Positions 1-6,708 of a DNA stretch of 38,381 bases are shown here, piece by piece. The position numbers and the translations under genes are program-made. The number at the start of each line of letters is the position of its first letter. Within the stretch, counting starts at the first letter, position 1. Below the pieces are notes generated by a model. It ran no database searches, was not told where the DNA came from, and saw nothing but the letters and a program-made list of their open reading frames with translations. This DNA is from UBA525 sp964589765 (GTDB lineage: Archaea; Nanobdellota; Nanobdellia; Woesearchaeales; UBA525): assembly GCA_964589765.1 (NCBI GenBank), contig CAZPUM010000011.1, forward strand, positions 1-38,381, given 5' to 3'.

Positions 1-62
1 AGAGAGGCTCTTGGTATGCAGAAAACTGTGGAACCAGGTACAATGTCCAAGGTTACTCTTAA
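1..62 (+). CDS. C-terminal tail of a small membrane protein, paralog of the next gene (partial)
   Basis: The first 62 bases read in frame (codons from base 3) as about 19 residues ending at a TAA at 60-62. The peptide begins RGSWYAENCGTRY and matches the C-terminus of the following 92-residue protein at about 15 of 19 positions, including the Trp-Tyr, Asn-Cys-Gly and Gln-Gly-Tyr signatures; the DNA is also similar. It is therefore the end of a tandem paralog whose beginning lies outside the window. No function can be assigned. Confidence 0.75.
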   Translation, partial: RGSWYAENCGTRYNVQGYS

Positions 63-86
63 TTTTCAGTTCCTAATTTCAAAAAA

Positions 87-100
87 TGCGACAGAGGTAA
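87..100 (+). promoter_or_regulatory. Shared ribosome-binding leader, copy 1
   Basis: The 14-mer TGCGACAGAGGTAA lies just upstream of the ATG at 104 and contains a strong Shine-Dalgarno core (GAGGT). The identical 14-mer sits at 455-468 before the next gene, well beyond the usual Shine-Dalgarno similarity. Confidence 0.6.
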
Positions 101-103
101 AAA

Positions 104-382
104 ATGGCAAAAAATGATCAACAAAACCAATTGAATTTGACAGTGGTAGCGCTCGTTGCTCTGGTAGCTATAGTTGGTCTTGTAGCGCTCGTGCTGAATG
201 CGGGAAGCGTTGCAAAGATTTCAACAGGCATGCAACCTGTAGTGGCAGACAACCTGGCTGGACAAGCTATGAGTCTGAGCGAGATCTGTAACGAGATGGG
301 TACCTGGCCCGCAAACCAAAGAGGCTCTTGGTATTCCAGTAACTGTGGAACCAGGTATAATATACAGGGGTACAACATTTAA
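104..382 (+). CDS. Small single-span membrane protein, 92 aa, unknown function
   Basis: The protein has a short hydrophilic N-terminus (about 11 residues), a long hydrophobic helix rich in Val, Leu and Ala (about residues 12-33), and an exported-looking domain of about 55 residues that ends with an aromatic, Gly-rich tail containing one Cys (GSWYSSNCGTRY). A second Cys lies near residue 62, so a disulfide is possible. The N-terminus lacks the basic residue plus Gly expected of a class III pilin signal, so I do not call it a pilin. It follows its partial paralog by 41 nt and precedes the Cys-rich 86 aa gene with the same leader motif, suggesting one operon of small surface proteins. The family is not recognised. 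Confidence 0.7.
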   Translation: MAKNDQQNQLNLTVVALVALVAIVGLVALVLNAGSVAKISTGMQPVVADNLAGQAMSLSEICNEMGTWPANQRGSWYSSNCGTRYNIQGYNI

Positions 383-454
383 TTCTACTTTTCCTGATTT
401 TATTTGTGCTCACAAAAATCTTAGGTTTTTAGGGGCTTAACATCCTGTTTTTGT

Positions 455-468
455 TGCGACAGAGGTAA
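455..468 (+). promoter_or_regulatory. Shared ribosome-binding leader, copy 2
   Basis: Second exact copy of TGCGACAGAGGTAA, ending one base before the ATG at 470. The GAGGT core is the likely ribosome-binding site; the identity of the flanking bases is unexplained. Confidence 0.6.
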
Positions 469-469
469 T

Positions 470-730
470 ATGGCAAGTTTCGGAGTATGGATGGGAGTCC
501 TCCTTGTAGGAGGGTTGTTTGTTTTAGGAATAACGCAGACTGTGGTGAATTACACAAATACGCCAACAGGAGCCGCTCTTGTAGAGGCACAGGAGCCACC
601 ACAGATAGACCAGAGAGAGCTAAACCTGTGTATGAATGGGTGTATGCGAAAATGTGTTGCACAACCAGGGGATGAACCTGCGTGTAACGATGTTTGTGAT
701 GAAGAGTGCGGTGTCTGGCACGCAGGATAA
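470..730 (+). CDS. Single-span membrane protein with paired CX3CX3C motifs, 86 aa
   Basis: A hydrophobic segment (about residues 5-27) is followed by a Pro/Glu-rich linker and a compact domain with two matching cysteine triplets, CMNGCMRKC and CNDVCDEEC, both CX3CX3C. The spacing suggests two facing helices tied by disulfides, or a metal- or cluster-binding site; the sequence cannot decide. The start is fixed by the Shine-Dalgarno motif just upstream. It belongs with the preceding small membrane protein by leader identity and orientation. I do not recognise the family. Confidence 0.7.
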   Translation: MASFGVWMGVLLVGGLFVLGITQTVVNYTNTPTGAALVEAQEPPQIDQRELNLCMNGCMRKCVAQPGDEPACNDVCDEECGVWHAG

Positions 731-760
731 ATTTATTAACTCCTAGTTCTCGGGAGCTTT

Positions 761-1081
761 ATGGCGAAGAATTCAGATAACGACAGTACGATTTGTGCAG
801 CACTAAGCTATTTGTTTGTAGGACTTATATGGTATTTCTTGGATAACAAAATGCGGAAAAACGCTTTTGCGAAGTTTCACGCAAACCAAGCAATTGTCGT
901 GATGCTATTCGCAATAGCGGGGAGTATCATCAGCATTGTGCCTATAGTTGGGTGGATTGTATCATTTGTAGTTACAATCTTGGTGATAGTTTGGATTATC
1001 CTTGGCATACTGTTCAGTCTATCAGGAAAGAAGGCTAAGATGTTTATTGTAGGCGACCTTGCAAGGTCAATCAACCTTTAA
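761..1081 (+). CDS. DUF4870-type membrane protein, 106 aa
   Basis: Three hydrophobic segments (about residues 12-28, 45-66 and 67-88) with the conserved FHANQAI sequence between the first two fit the DUF4870/Tic20-like family of small integral membrane proteins, whose function is unknown. The start at 761 is preceded by GGGAG at 752-756, and an A/T-rich TATA-like stretch lies at about 729-738. The stop overlaps the stop of the convergent helicase gene by 4 nt. Confidence 0.75.
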   Translation: MAKNSDNDSTICAALSYLFVGLIWYFLDNKMRKNAFAKFHANQAIVVMLFAIAGSIISIVPIVGWIVSFVVTILVIVWIILGILFSLSGKKAKMFIVGDLARSINL

Positions 1082-1752
1082 TCGAGAATCTGAAGTTCTC
1101 CATCAAGGAAAACTCCTTTCTCGAGTTTCACAGGGCGCCAACTATCTTCAATCAGCTCTGCGTTCAGCCAGGCTGAAAGCTCCGAAGGGTTACCAATAGT
1201 TGCAGACAAACCAATAATCTGAGCTTTTGGAAGAACTGTTTTGATGATTGTCAGTACAATTTCAAGTGTTGGGCCTCGACCAGGGTCATTGAGAAGATGA
1301 ATCTCATCTATGATGAGTGTTTTTACCCTGGAAAGCCACTCGACCTTGTGCCTTAAGAGGCTGTCAAGTTTTTCAGATGTGACAATGATAAGGTCGGCTC
1401 GTCCGAGGCGTCCCTCCACCTCATCCAAATCGCCTGTGGACATGGCGATATGAAGTCCTGGATAATCTTTCTTGAACTGGCGGTATTTCTCGCTAGCTAG
1501 AGCGCGCAAAGGGACAACATATACTGCCTTGCCTTTATCATGTAAAATTCCGTTCAAGGCAGCCAGCTCTCCAACAAGTGTTTTTCCTGATGCTGTCGGA
1601 GTACAAACAAGAAGGTTCTTGTCATCGAACAGACCTGCCTTTACCGCTTTAACCTGAGAAGGTCTGAGTTTGTCAAACCCTCGTTTCTCAAGAAGTTCAA
1701 ACACCTTTTCAGGGATTCTTGGCCTTAACTCAGAGATGTCGCTTCCGTTCAC
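1078..1752 (-). CDS. Hel308/Ski2-like DEAD-box protein with only the first RecA domain, 224 aa
   Basis: The protein has an upstream Q-like region (LRPSQ), Walker A TPTASGKT (about residues 51-58), motif Ia (VPLRALASEK), motif II DEIH (Walker B) and motif III SAT followed by GNPSEL, all typical of archaeal Hel308/Ski2 helicases. It stops right after the first RecA-like domain, whereas the family is usually around 700 residues with a second RecA domain plus winged-helix and ratchet domains. No second half is in the neighbourhood: the next gene downstream is convergent and unrelated. Its start overlaps the argS stop (ATGA at 1749-1752), so it is probably translated after argS. It could be a decayed helicase, one half of a split gene, or a single-domain ATPase; the intact motifs argue against long decay. 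Confidence 0.75.
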   Translation of the reverse strand: MNGSDISELRPRIPEKVFELLEKRGFDKLRPSQVKAVKAGLFDDKNLLVCTPTASGKTLVGELAALNGILHDKGKAVYVVPLRALASEKYRQFKKDYPGLHIAMSTGDLDEVEGRLGRADLIIVTSEKLDSLLRHKVEWLSRVKTLIIDEIHLLNDPGRGPTLEIVLTIIKTVLPKAQIIGLSATIGNPSELSAWLNAELIEDSWRPVKLEKGVFLDGELQILD

Positions 1753-3419
1753 ATCTCATCAGGCGCCCAAACGCCAAGGAGCTCAAGCCCCTCCTTTAAT
1801 CTGTTAGCACAGATTTCAATCAAGGCAAGCCTTGCCTTTTCCAGGTCCTTATCTTCTTGGATAACTCTGTGCTTCTGATAGTAACTGTTGATTATTTGAG
1901 CCAGGTCTAAAAGCCAGTGAGATAGCGTATGCGGACTGTTGTTCTGAATAACCTGGCGGATTGTTGAGTCCCAGTTCAGAAGGTGTCTGGCAACCGCAAG
2001 GTCGTCTTCTGTGCCGAGCAGTTCAGGATTCGAAACGGGTGTTTCGTCGCTTTTTCTGAGAATCGACCTGAGCCTGGCGTGTGTGTACATCAAGTAAGGT
2101 CCAGATTCACCCTCAAAGTCCAGTATCTCTCTCCAACTGAATGTGATATCTCTAGTCATGTCATTTTTCAGGTCGTTGAAGATGATTGCACCCATTCCTA
2201 CTTTTTTTGCAACATTCTCTTTGTCGTTTAGTTCAGGGTTTTTCTCTTCTATAATTTTCAGACACTTATCTTGTGACTGTTTAAAGACATCTTCGACAAA
2301 GATTGTCTTGCCTTTTCGTGTTGACATTTTTCCTTCTTGGAATCGGTAAAGTCCGTGCCAAACATGATGGCAGTTGTTGTGCCATTCATATCCTAGCTTT
2401 TTAACAATGGAAAATAACTGTCTGAAGTGCAACTGTTGTTCTCCTCCCACTTCGTAGAGTAGCCTGTCAAAATTGTAATGCTGTTTTCTGTAAAGAATCG
2501 CCGCTAAATCCCTTGTGATGTACATTGTGGCACCGTCTGATTTCAGTATTATCGCAGGAGCACTAATCTGTTTGTCATCAAACTCAACTATTTGAGCGCC
2601 ATCCGATTCAACTAGAAGGCCTTTTTCTTTCAGCATTTCAATAACAGCGCCCATCTTGTCTTCGTAAAAAGCCTCACCATCCATGTTGTCAAAACTGACG
2701 TTCATATCTTGGTATAATCTTTGGAACTCCTTAAGGCTGTACTCCTTGAATAGGGCCCAAAGTTTTCTGTTCTCTTTATCTCCTCTTTCTAGTTTCTTAA
2801 ACTCAGCACGGCCTTCCTCCTCTAAAGAAGGGTCACTCTCGGCCTCCTTGTGGAACTTAACATACAGGTCAAGAAGAGTCTTGATGGGTTGTTCGCCAAG
2901 ATCAACAGGCCACCTCTTGTAAGCAGCAATTAATTTTCCAAACTGAGTTCCCCAGTCACCTATGTGGTTTAGTTTGATAACATTCCATCCAGCATACTCA
3001 TAAACTCTGGCAAGAGTAGCTCCGATAACAGTAGAACGCAAGTGGCCTATTCCGAAAGGTTTAGCGATGTTAGGACTACTGAATTCAATAACAACAGTTC
3101 TACCATCCTTTTCCATATCAGGTGGCAGGTGGGCTGTCTCAACAAGGGATGTTGGTAGGATAAAGAAGTTCAAGTAGGCACCTTTGGTCTCGATTTTCTC
3201 AATCCATTCTGCCTTAATCTCCTCTGATAGTGTTTTCGCAATCTCGTCAGGAGACTTTTTCATGCTTTTAGCTAGTGTGAAACACGGAAGTGAAAAATCT
3301 CCTAATTCTGTATCTGGTGGAACTTCCAATAGCTCTTTGGCATTCTCCACGCCCTTGCTTTTCAGCAAATCTGCCAGCTCTGATTTAAAATCCATATGGG
3401 GGTTGTTCTCGAGGCTCAT
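1749..3419 (-). CDS. argS: Arginyl-tRNA synthetase
   Basis: A class I aminoacyl-tRNA synthetase that charges tRNA-Arg with arginine in the cytoplasm. The N-terminal additional domain (about residues 10-90) precedes the catalytic site, with the HIGH-type signature FGIGHLRST (about 122-130) after SSPNIAKP. The KMSKS-type loop is KMSTRKG (364-370), and the C-terminal helical anticodon-binding DALR-like domain follows. At 556 residues the length is normal. The ATG at 3419 is 27 nt from the centre of the TATA-like box at 3443-3450, consistent with a leaderless mRNA. It overlaps the helicase gene downstream by 4 nt. Confidence 0.95.
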   Translation of the reverse strand: MSLENNPHMDFKSELADLLKSKGVENAKELLEVPPDTELGDFSLPCFTLAKSMKKSPDEIAKTLSEEIKAEWIEKIETKGAYLNFFILPTSLVETAHLPPDMEKDGRTVVIEFSSPNIAKPFGIGHLRSTVIGATLARVYEYAGWNVIKLNHIGDWGTQFGKLIAAYKRWPVDLGEQPIKTLLDLYVKFHKEAESDPSLEEEGRAEFKKLERGDKENRKLWALFKEYSLKEFQRLYQDMNVSFDNMDGEAFYEDKMGAVIEMLKEKGLLVESDGAQIVEFDDKQISAPAIILKSDGATMYITRDLAAILYRKQHYNFDRLLYEVGGEQQLHFRQLFSIVKKLGYEWHNNCHHVWHGLYRFQEGKMSTRKGKTIFVEDVFKQSQDKCLKIIEEKNPELNDKENVAKKVGMGAIIFNDLKNDMTRDITFSWREILDFEGESGPYLMYTHARLRSILRKSDETPVSNPELLGTEDDLAVARHLLNWDSTIRQVIQNNSPHTLSHWLLDLAQIINSYYQKHRVIQEDKDLEKARLALIEICANRLKEGLELLGVWAPDEM

Positions 3420-3442
3420 TTAAACCTTTTTTGTCCAATACC

Positions 3443-3450
3443 TTATTAAA
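3443..3450. promoter_or_regulatory. Candidate bidirectional TATA box between argS and the VIT1 gene
   Basis: The element TTATTAAA is centred at 3446.5, about 27 nt from the argS ATG (3419, minus strand) and about 26 nt from the GTG start at 3473 (plus strand). Since archaeal transcription starts about 25-27 nt from the TATA centre, one box could serve both leaderless genes. Confidence 0.55.
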
Positions 3451-3472
3451 AGGTGATTTCTGTGTCTGACCT

Positions 3473-4174
3473 GTGAAAAAGGGTGAGAAAGAATCTGGTG
3501 GAAAGTACCTTGGTGACGCTGTATACGGCGCAAGCGATGGTATTGTTACCACATTTGCTATTGTTGCGGGTGTTGCAGGGGCTCACTTATCCAGCTCGGT
3601 AATTCTAATTCTGGGTATTGCAAACCTTATTGCTGATGGACTCTCGATGGCAGCGGGTAACTATCTGAGTAGGAAGTCTGAGAATGAGTATTCAAAGAGA
3701 CTTCTTGAAGAGGAGAAGCAGGGGATTGAAAAAAACCCTCTGGAGCATAAAAAACACATAAGAAGAATCTATACTTACAAGGGGTTCTCAGGAAAACTCC
3801 TTGATGATATTGTAAGCCATTATTCTAAAGATAAAAAACAGTGGGCTCTTGAGATGCTAGACGGTGAGTACGGTCTTCACGAAGAGTCTGCTAATCCAAT
3901 AAAGTCAGGGTTTGCCACTTTTTCAGCTTTTGTTGTGGCAGGTTCAGTCCCGTTATTATCATATATTGCGGCAATAGCCGTACCTGCGTTACAAAACTAT
4001 GATTTTTTAATAGCGTTTCTGCTCACGGGGTGGGCCTTATTCACAGTTGGCAGTCTAAGGTCAAAACTTATTGCTAAAAACTGGTTCAGGGCCGGCGTTG
4101 AGATGCTGGTTGTTGGAGGCATAGCCGCTTCCGCAGCGTACATCCTAGGCGCAGTACTTGGTTCTTACTTTTAA
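3473..4174 (+). CDS. VIT1/CCC1-family iron/manganese transporter
   Basis: The 233-residue protein carries the family signature near the N-terminus (DAVYGASDGIVTTFAIVAG), a second helix with SMAAGNYLSRKSE, a charged cytoplasmic segment (about residues 70-135, the metal-binding region of VIT-type transporters) and three C-terminal membrane helices. Family members export or sequester Fe2+/Mn2+; here it presumably sits in the cytoplasmic membrane and handles surplus metal. The start is a GTG, supported by a TATA box at the right distance; a GGTGA also lies at 3452-3456. It ends 5 nt from the convergent S6e stop. Confidence 0.9.
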   Translation: MKKGEKESGGKYLGDAVYGASDGIVTTFAIVAGVAGAHLSSSVILILGIANLIADGLSMAAGNYLSRKSENEYSKRLLEEEKQGIEKNPLEHKKHIRRIYTYKGFSGKLLDDIVSHYSKDKKQWALEMLDGEYGLHEESANPIKSGFATFSAFVVAGSVPLLSYIAAIAVPALQNYDFLIAFLLTGWALFTVGSLRSKLIAKNWFRAGVEMLVVGGIAASAAYILGAVLGSYF

Positions 4175-4179
4175 TCAAT

Positions 4180-4632
4180 CTATTCTGAAGATTTCTCTTT
4201 AACCTTTTCAGGAGTCTCTTCCTTTTGTTCTGCATCAGTTTCGGCAGGCTCAACTGGTTTTTCTTCCTCTACAAGAGGTGCCTTGCCTTCCTTGACAACC
4301 TTGACGTTTAACTGGGCAGTTATATCACTGACCGTGTTTGCACTAACAGTCTTTCGGATTCTCATTCCTTTTCTTTTCTTCTGGTTGCCTGTACCCTTGG
4401 TGATGAGTAGTTTTCTCCTGCCAACACCCTCTACATCAGCGCGCATAGGGAATCCGGCCTTGTCGCTTCCACCAGTCACTTCAAACTCGTATCCTGGTTT
4501 CTCAATAAGTTCGCCACGAATTTTGTCGCCAATTTTGACACCGAAGACCTGAGGTGCATCCTCAGCAGAAATCTGAAATGTGTATGTCTTCTTTGTCTTT
4601 GGGTCTCCTACGTTTACTTTTATCTCTACCAT
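4180..4632 (-). CDS. rps6e: 30S ribosomal protein S6e (eS6)
   Basis: A small-subunit ribosomal protein of Archaea and Eukarya. The S6e core covers about residues 1-95 (IKVNVGDP at the start, then FGVKIGDK, GGSDKAGFPMR and RKTVSANTVSDITAQLN), matching typical archaeal S6e of about 120-130 residues. It is followed by an acidic Glu/Lys/Pro-rich tail of about 35 residues, which is an extension. I chose the ATG at 4632, the family start; it has a GGGAGGG Shine-Dalgarno at 4639-4645. Longer in-frame starts fall inside the structured leader. Confidence 0.95.
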   Translation of the reverse strand: MVEIKVNVGDPKTKKTYTFQISAEDAPQVFGVKIGDKIRGELIEKPGYEFEVTGGSDKAGFPMRADVEGVGRRKLLITKGTGNQKKRKGMRIRKTVSANTVSDITAQLNVKVVKEGKAPLVEEEKPVEPAETDAEQKEETPEKVKEKSSE

Positions 4633-4696
4633 ATGTTTCCCTCCCGAGACTCGCATGCCTTCGGAACCGTGCATGCACGCCAAATGCGGTCTCAGC
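4633..4696 (-). promoter_or_regulatory. Structured mRNA leader of S6e, candidate autoregulatory element
   Basis: From the predicted transcription start (about 4696) to the ATG, the minus-strand leader can fold into nested stems: GAGAC (4689-4693) with GTCTC (4646-4650), and GCATGC (4671-4676) with GCATGC (4653-4658), closing on a CGG/CCG-containing loop. The Shine-Dalgarno follows the outer stem immediately. Ribosomal proteins often bind structures in their own leaders; binding by S6e is an inference. Confidence 0.5.
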
Positions 4697-4712
4697 TAAT
4701 GACGAGAAACCC

Positions 4713-4727
4713 AGGCTGTTTATAAAG
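4713..4727 (-). promoter_or_regulatory. TATA promoter of S6e (15-nt element shared with L10e)
   Basis: The TATA core is TTTATAAA at 4719-4726; on the minus strand the element reads CTTTATAAACAGCCT. It predicts a start near 4696. The same 15 bases occur upstream of L10e at 6264-6278. Confidence 0.65.
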
Positions 4728-4750
4728 GTTTTCTGTTGTGTTAGAGTGTG

Positions 4751-4760
4751 TATTTTTAAA
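4751..4760 (+). promoter_or_regulatory. TATA-like promoter of NOG1
   Basis: TATTTTTAAA lies 17-26 nt upstream of the two candidate start codons (4773 and 4782). The usual TATA-to-start distance slightly favours 4782. Confidence 0.45.
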
Positions 4761-4772
4761 CAGTGTTCTATT

Positions 4773-5735
4773 ATGCCCAGCATGATTCCTAACTATGACG
4801 GGATACCTCGCGCGGAGGATGCGGAACACTATCTTGAGACCGCTCTAAGAAGGGGGGATACTCGTGCCCGTAGTGTGAAAGGGATTAGGGACAGATTACT
4901 TCTTGTTAAAGCAAGAGAGAAAGACCGTTTGCGAATGCTCAGGGATTCCCTAAAAAAGAATCTTATGAATCTTCATGACAGTTTCCCCTCATTTGATCAG
5001 ATGAGTGAGTTTTCCCTGAGAGTTTTCAAACTGGATATGGACCCAGGAAGGGCCAAGCAGGCGCTTGGAGGAGTACACTCAGCAGTCCACAATATTGAGA
5101 AGCTGACTCAAGACCATCTTGAGAGAATTCATCGAGCAGACAGGGAAGATTATGTGATTAAAGCCAGTAAAGCCTGTCTTGGAAGAGTCTCAAGTATAGT
5201 AAAACAGGCGAAAAAACACTTCAGGGTTTTAAACGAAGCCCGTTTGGTTTTCAGGTCTATGCCTGCTGTTGATGAAGAGCTGTTTACTGTGGCTATCGCA
5301 GGGTTTCCGAATGTAGGCAAAAGCACACTTCTGAAAAAAATCACTGGCGCAAAACCCGAGATTAAGAGTTATGCTTTTACAACAAAAGGACTTAATGCGG
5401 GCTTCTTTGAGTATCATTACAACAAAATTCAGTGTATAGACACTCCTGGAACTCTCAACAGAAAAAGTATGAATGATATTGAGAAGAAAGCAGATATAGC
5501 AATAAGATATCTGGCAGATACTATAGTGTATGTTTTTGACCCAACTGAGGCGAGTTATCCTCTACAAAAACAGAAAGAACTGTACGAAGTCCTGAAAAAA
5601 ATGGATAAAGATGTTTTTGTGTATGTAAGCAAGACTGACATAGCCACAAAGAAACAGATTGAGTCTGTTGAGGGATATAATTCTGCTGAAGAACTTAAAA
5701 AAATTCTTGGCAAGGCTTTCAGAAAGTGGGTCTAA
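4773..5735 (+). CDS. NOG1-family ribosome biogenesis GTPase
   Basis: A 320-residue protein with the helical NOG1 N-terminal domain (about residues 1-165) followed by a GTPase domain: G1 GFPNVGKST (177-185), a switch/G2 threonine in YAFTTKGLN, G3 DTPG and G4 SKTD (canonical NKxD). NOG1/Obg-related GTPases act in large-subunit maturation; archaeal members are cytoplasmic and thought to do the same. The reading frame is open further upstream (GTG at 4554), but that would overlap S6e and its leader. ATGs at 4773 and 4782 are both possible; 4773 gives the longer form. It ends overlapping the convergent L10e stop by 4 nt. Confidence 0.9.
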   Translation: MPSMIPNYDGIPRAEDAEHYLETALRRGDTRARSVKGIRDRLLLVKAREKDRLRMLRDSLKKNLMNLHDSFPSFDQMSEFSLRVFKLDMDPGRAKQALGGVHSAVHNIEKLTQDHLERIHRADREDYVIKASKACLGRVSSIVKQAKKHFRVLNEARLVFRSMPAVDEELFTVAIAGFPNVGKSTLLKKITGAKPEIKSYAFTTKGLNAGFFEYHYNKIQCIDTPGTLNRKSMNDIEKKADIAIRYLADTIVYVFDPTEASYPLQKQKELYEVLKKMDKDVFVYVSKTDIATKKQIESVEGYNSAEELKKILGKAFRKWV

Positions 5736-6247
5736 AGCTTGTGCTGTTCTATAAGGCAACGCATTGGGAACTTGTACTGCATTCTCTTAAGTGCGAGAAC
5801 TGCCGTTGGCAGGTCTTTTTCATCAACATGAACCTCTGCAATAATTTTTCCCTTTGGGCACTGAGCTGCAACGCCGATTGGCTTGCCAAAGCTCATTTTC
5901 ATTCCGGTGCTCATACGGTCTGCGCCTGCTCCTGAGGCCAGAGGGTTCTCTCTCAAGACGTGGTGCGGATATGCCCTTATCTTAAGGAAGAAATTCTTGT
6001 TAAGTCTTTTTTCAAGAAGCCTGTTAGCAGTCTTTCTGGCAGACTCTATACAGTTGTGACGAAGCTGAACATCCTCGTGACTAACCAGAAAAAGTTTCCA
6101 AGGGTACTGCTTCTGGGTACCCATCTCATACTTAACAATGAGGTTGTTAGGGTTAGCCTTTACGAAGTTCTTGGCCCTGTATTTACTCCTTCGAGTGTAT
6201 GGGCGTTCAATCTTCCTATAAGCGCCTGCTTTACGTAGACGTGCCAT
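5732..6247 (-). CDS. rpl10e: 50S ribosomal protein L10e (uL16)
   Basis: A large-subunit ribosomal protein of the L16/L10e family, sited near the A-site tRNA and 5S rRNA region. It begins with the family-typical MARLRKAGAYRK and contains IRAYPHHVLREN, GAGADRMSTGM and a conserved Gly-Lys-Pro-Ile-Gly stretch; 171 residues is the normal archaeal length. I start at the ATG at 6247, not five codons upstream at 6262, because the family begins there and the TATA box at 6270-6277 places the transcript start at about 6247, so the mRNA is leaderless. Confidence 0.95.
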   Translation of the reverse strand: MARLRKAGAYRKIERPYTRRSKYRAKNFVKANPNNLIVKYEMGTQKQYPWKLFLVSHEDVQLRHNCIESARKTANRLLEKRLNKNFFLKIRAYPHHVLRENPLASGAGADRMSTGMKMSFGKPIGVAAQCPKGKIIAEVHVDEKDLPTAVLALKRMQYKFPMRCLIEQHKL

Positions 6248-6263
6248 ACGTCGGCGGAACAAT

Positions 6264-6278
6264 AGGCTGTTTATAAAG
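6264..6278 (-). promoter_or_regulatory. TATA promoter of L10e (15-nt element shared with S6e)
   Basis: Identical to the S6e promoter element, with TTTATAAA at 6270-6277 centred 26 nt from the L10e ATG. Confidence 0.7.
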
Positions 6279-6284
6279 ATTTCC

Positions 6285-6677
6285 TTAGGATGATATCTCT
6301 AAAGAACCGACCTTATGCTCGATAAATAAGGCTGTAGCGCTTGATGACGCTGTCACGGATATTGTTAAACCGCCTTCGGCCGTTGTGGAATCCAAAGAGC
6401 TCACACCTGGTATAGACCCTCTGATGATGAAACAGGTATGCGGTTTGGCGGTTCCCTGGTGCATTCTTGCACAAGCATCAACTAATGCCTTGACATCGTC
6501 ACTGGTTGCGCCCGTTGGCAGAGTGATGGTCTGCATATCCTGTGTTTCAGGGTCGAATCCGAGCGTGGTAAGTCTCTGTTCTGTTGTGGTAAGTGTTCTC
6601 TGACTAAAGAGAAGTATCATTCCTGCAACAACAACAGCAAGAAAAAGAACGATTATAACGTTAATAACCTGATCCAT
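6285..6677 (-). CDS. Single-span exported protein at the end of the pilin-like cluster, 130 aa
   Basis: It has an acidic N-terminus (Met-Asp), one hydrophobic helix (about residues 5-25), a polar start-of-domain region rich in Thr, and two cysteines in the exported part (around residues 69 and 82). The C-terminus is Ser/Thr-rich and predicted beta. It is the last gene of the minus-strand run and has its own TATA-like box at 6700-6708, about 26 nt upstream, so it may be transcribed alone as well. Architecture matches the neighbouring small proteins but there is no recognised family and no class III signal sequence. Confidence 0.7.
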   Translation of the reverse strand: MDQVINVIIVLFLAVVVAGMILLFSQRTLTTTEQRLTTLGFDPETQDMQTITLPTGATSDDVKALVDACARMHQGTAKPHTCFIIRGSIPGVSSLDSTTAEGGLTISVTASSSATALFIEHKVGSLEISS

Positions 6678-6699
6678 ACGTTTGTATTATCCTCTGGCC

Positions 6700-6708
6700 T
6701 TTTAAATA
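6700..6708 (-). promoter_or_regulatory. TATA-like promoter of the 130 aa gene
   Basis: The TTTAAA core at 6701-6706 is centred about 26 nt before the ATG at 6677, suggesting a leaderless internal transcript at the cluster's end. Confidence 0.5.

Noticed and set aside
118..378. 86-residue ORF on the minus strand opposite the 92 aa gene
   Set aside because: It mirrors the coding strand almost exactly, has no promoter or ribosome-binding site, and the plus-strand gene has a clear leader and a paralog.
4554..4772. Longer NOG1 start at the GTG at 4554
   Set aside because: It would overlap S6e and its leader, and the added residues do not look like the NOG1 domain.
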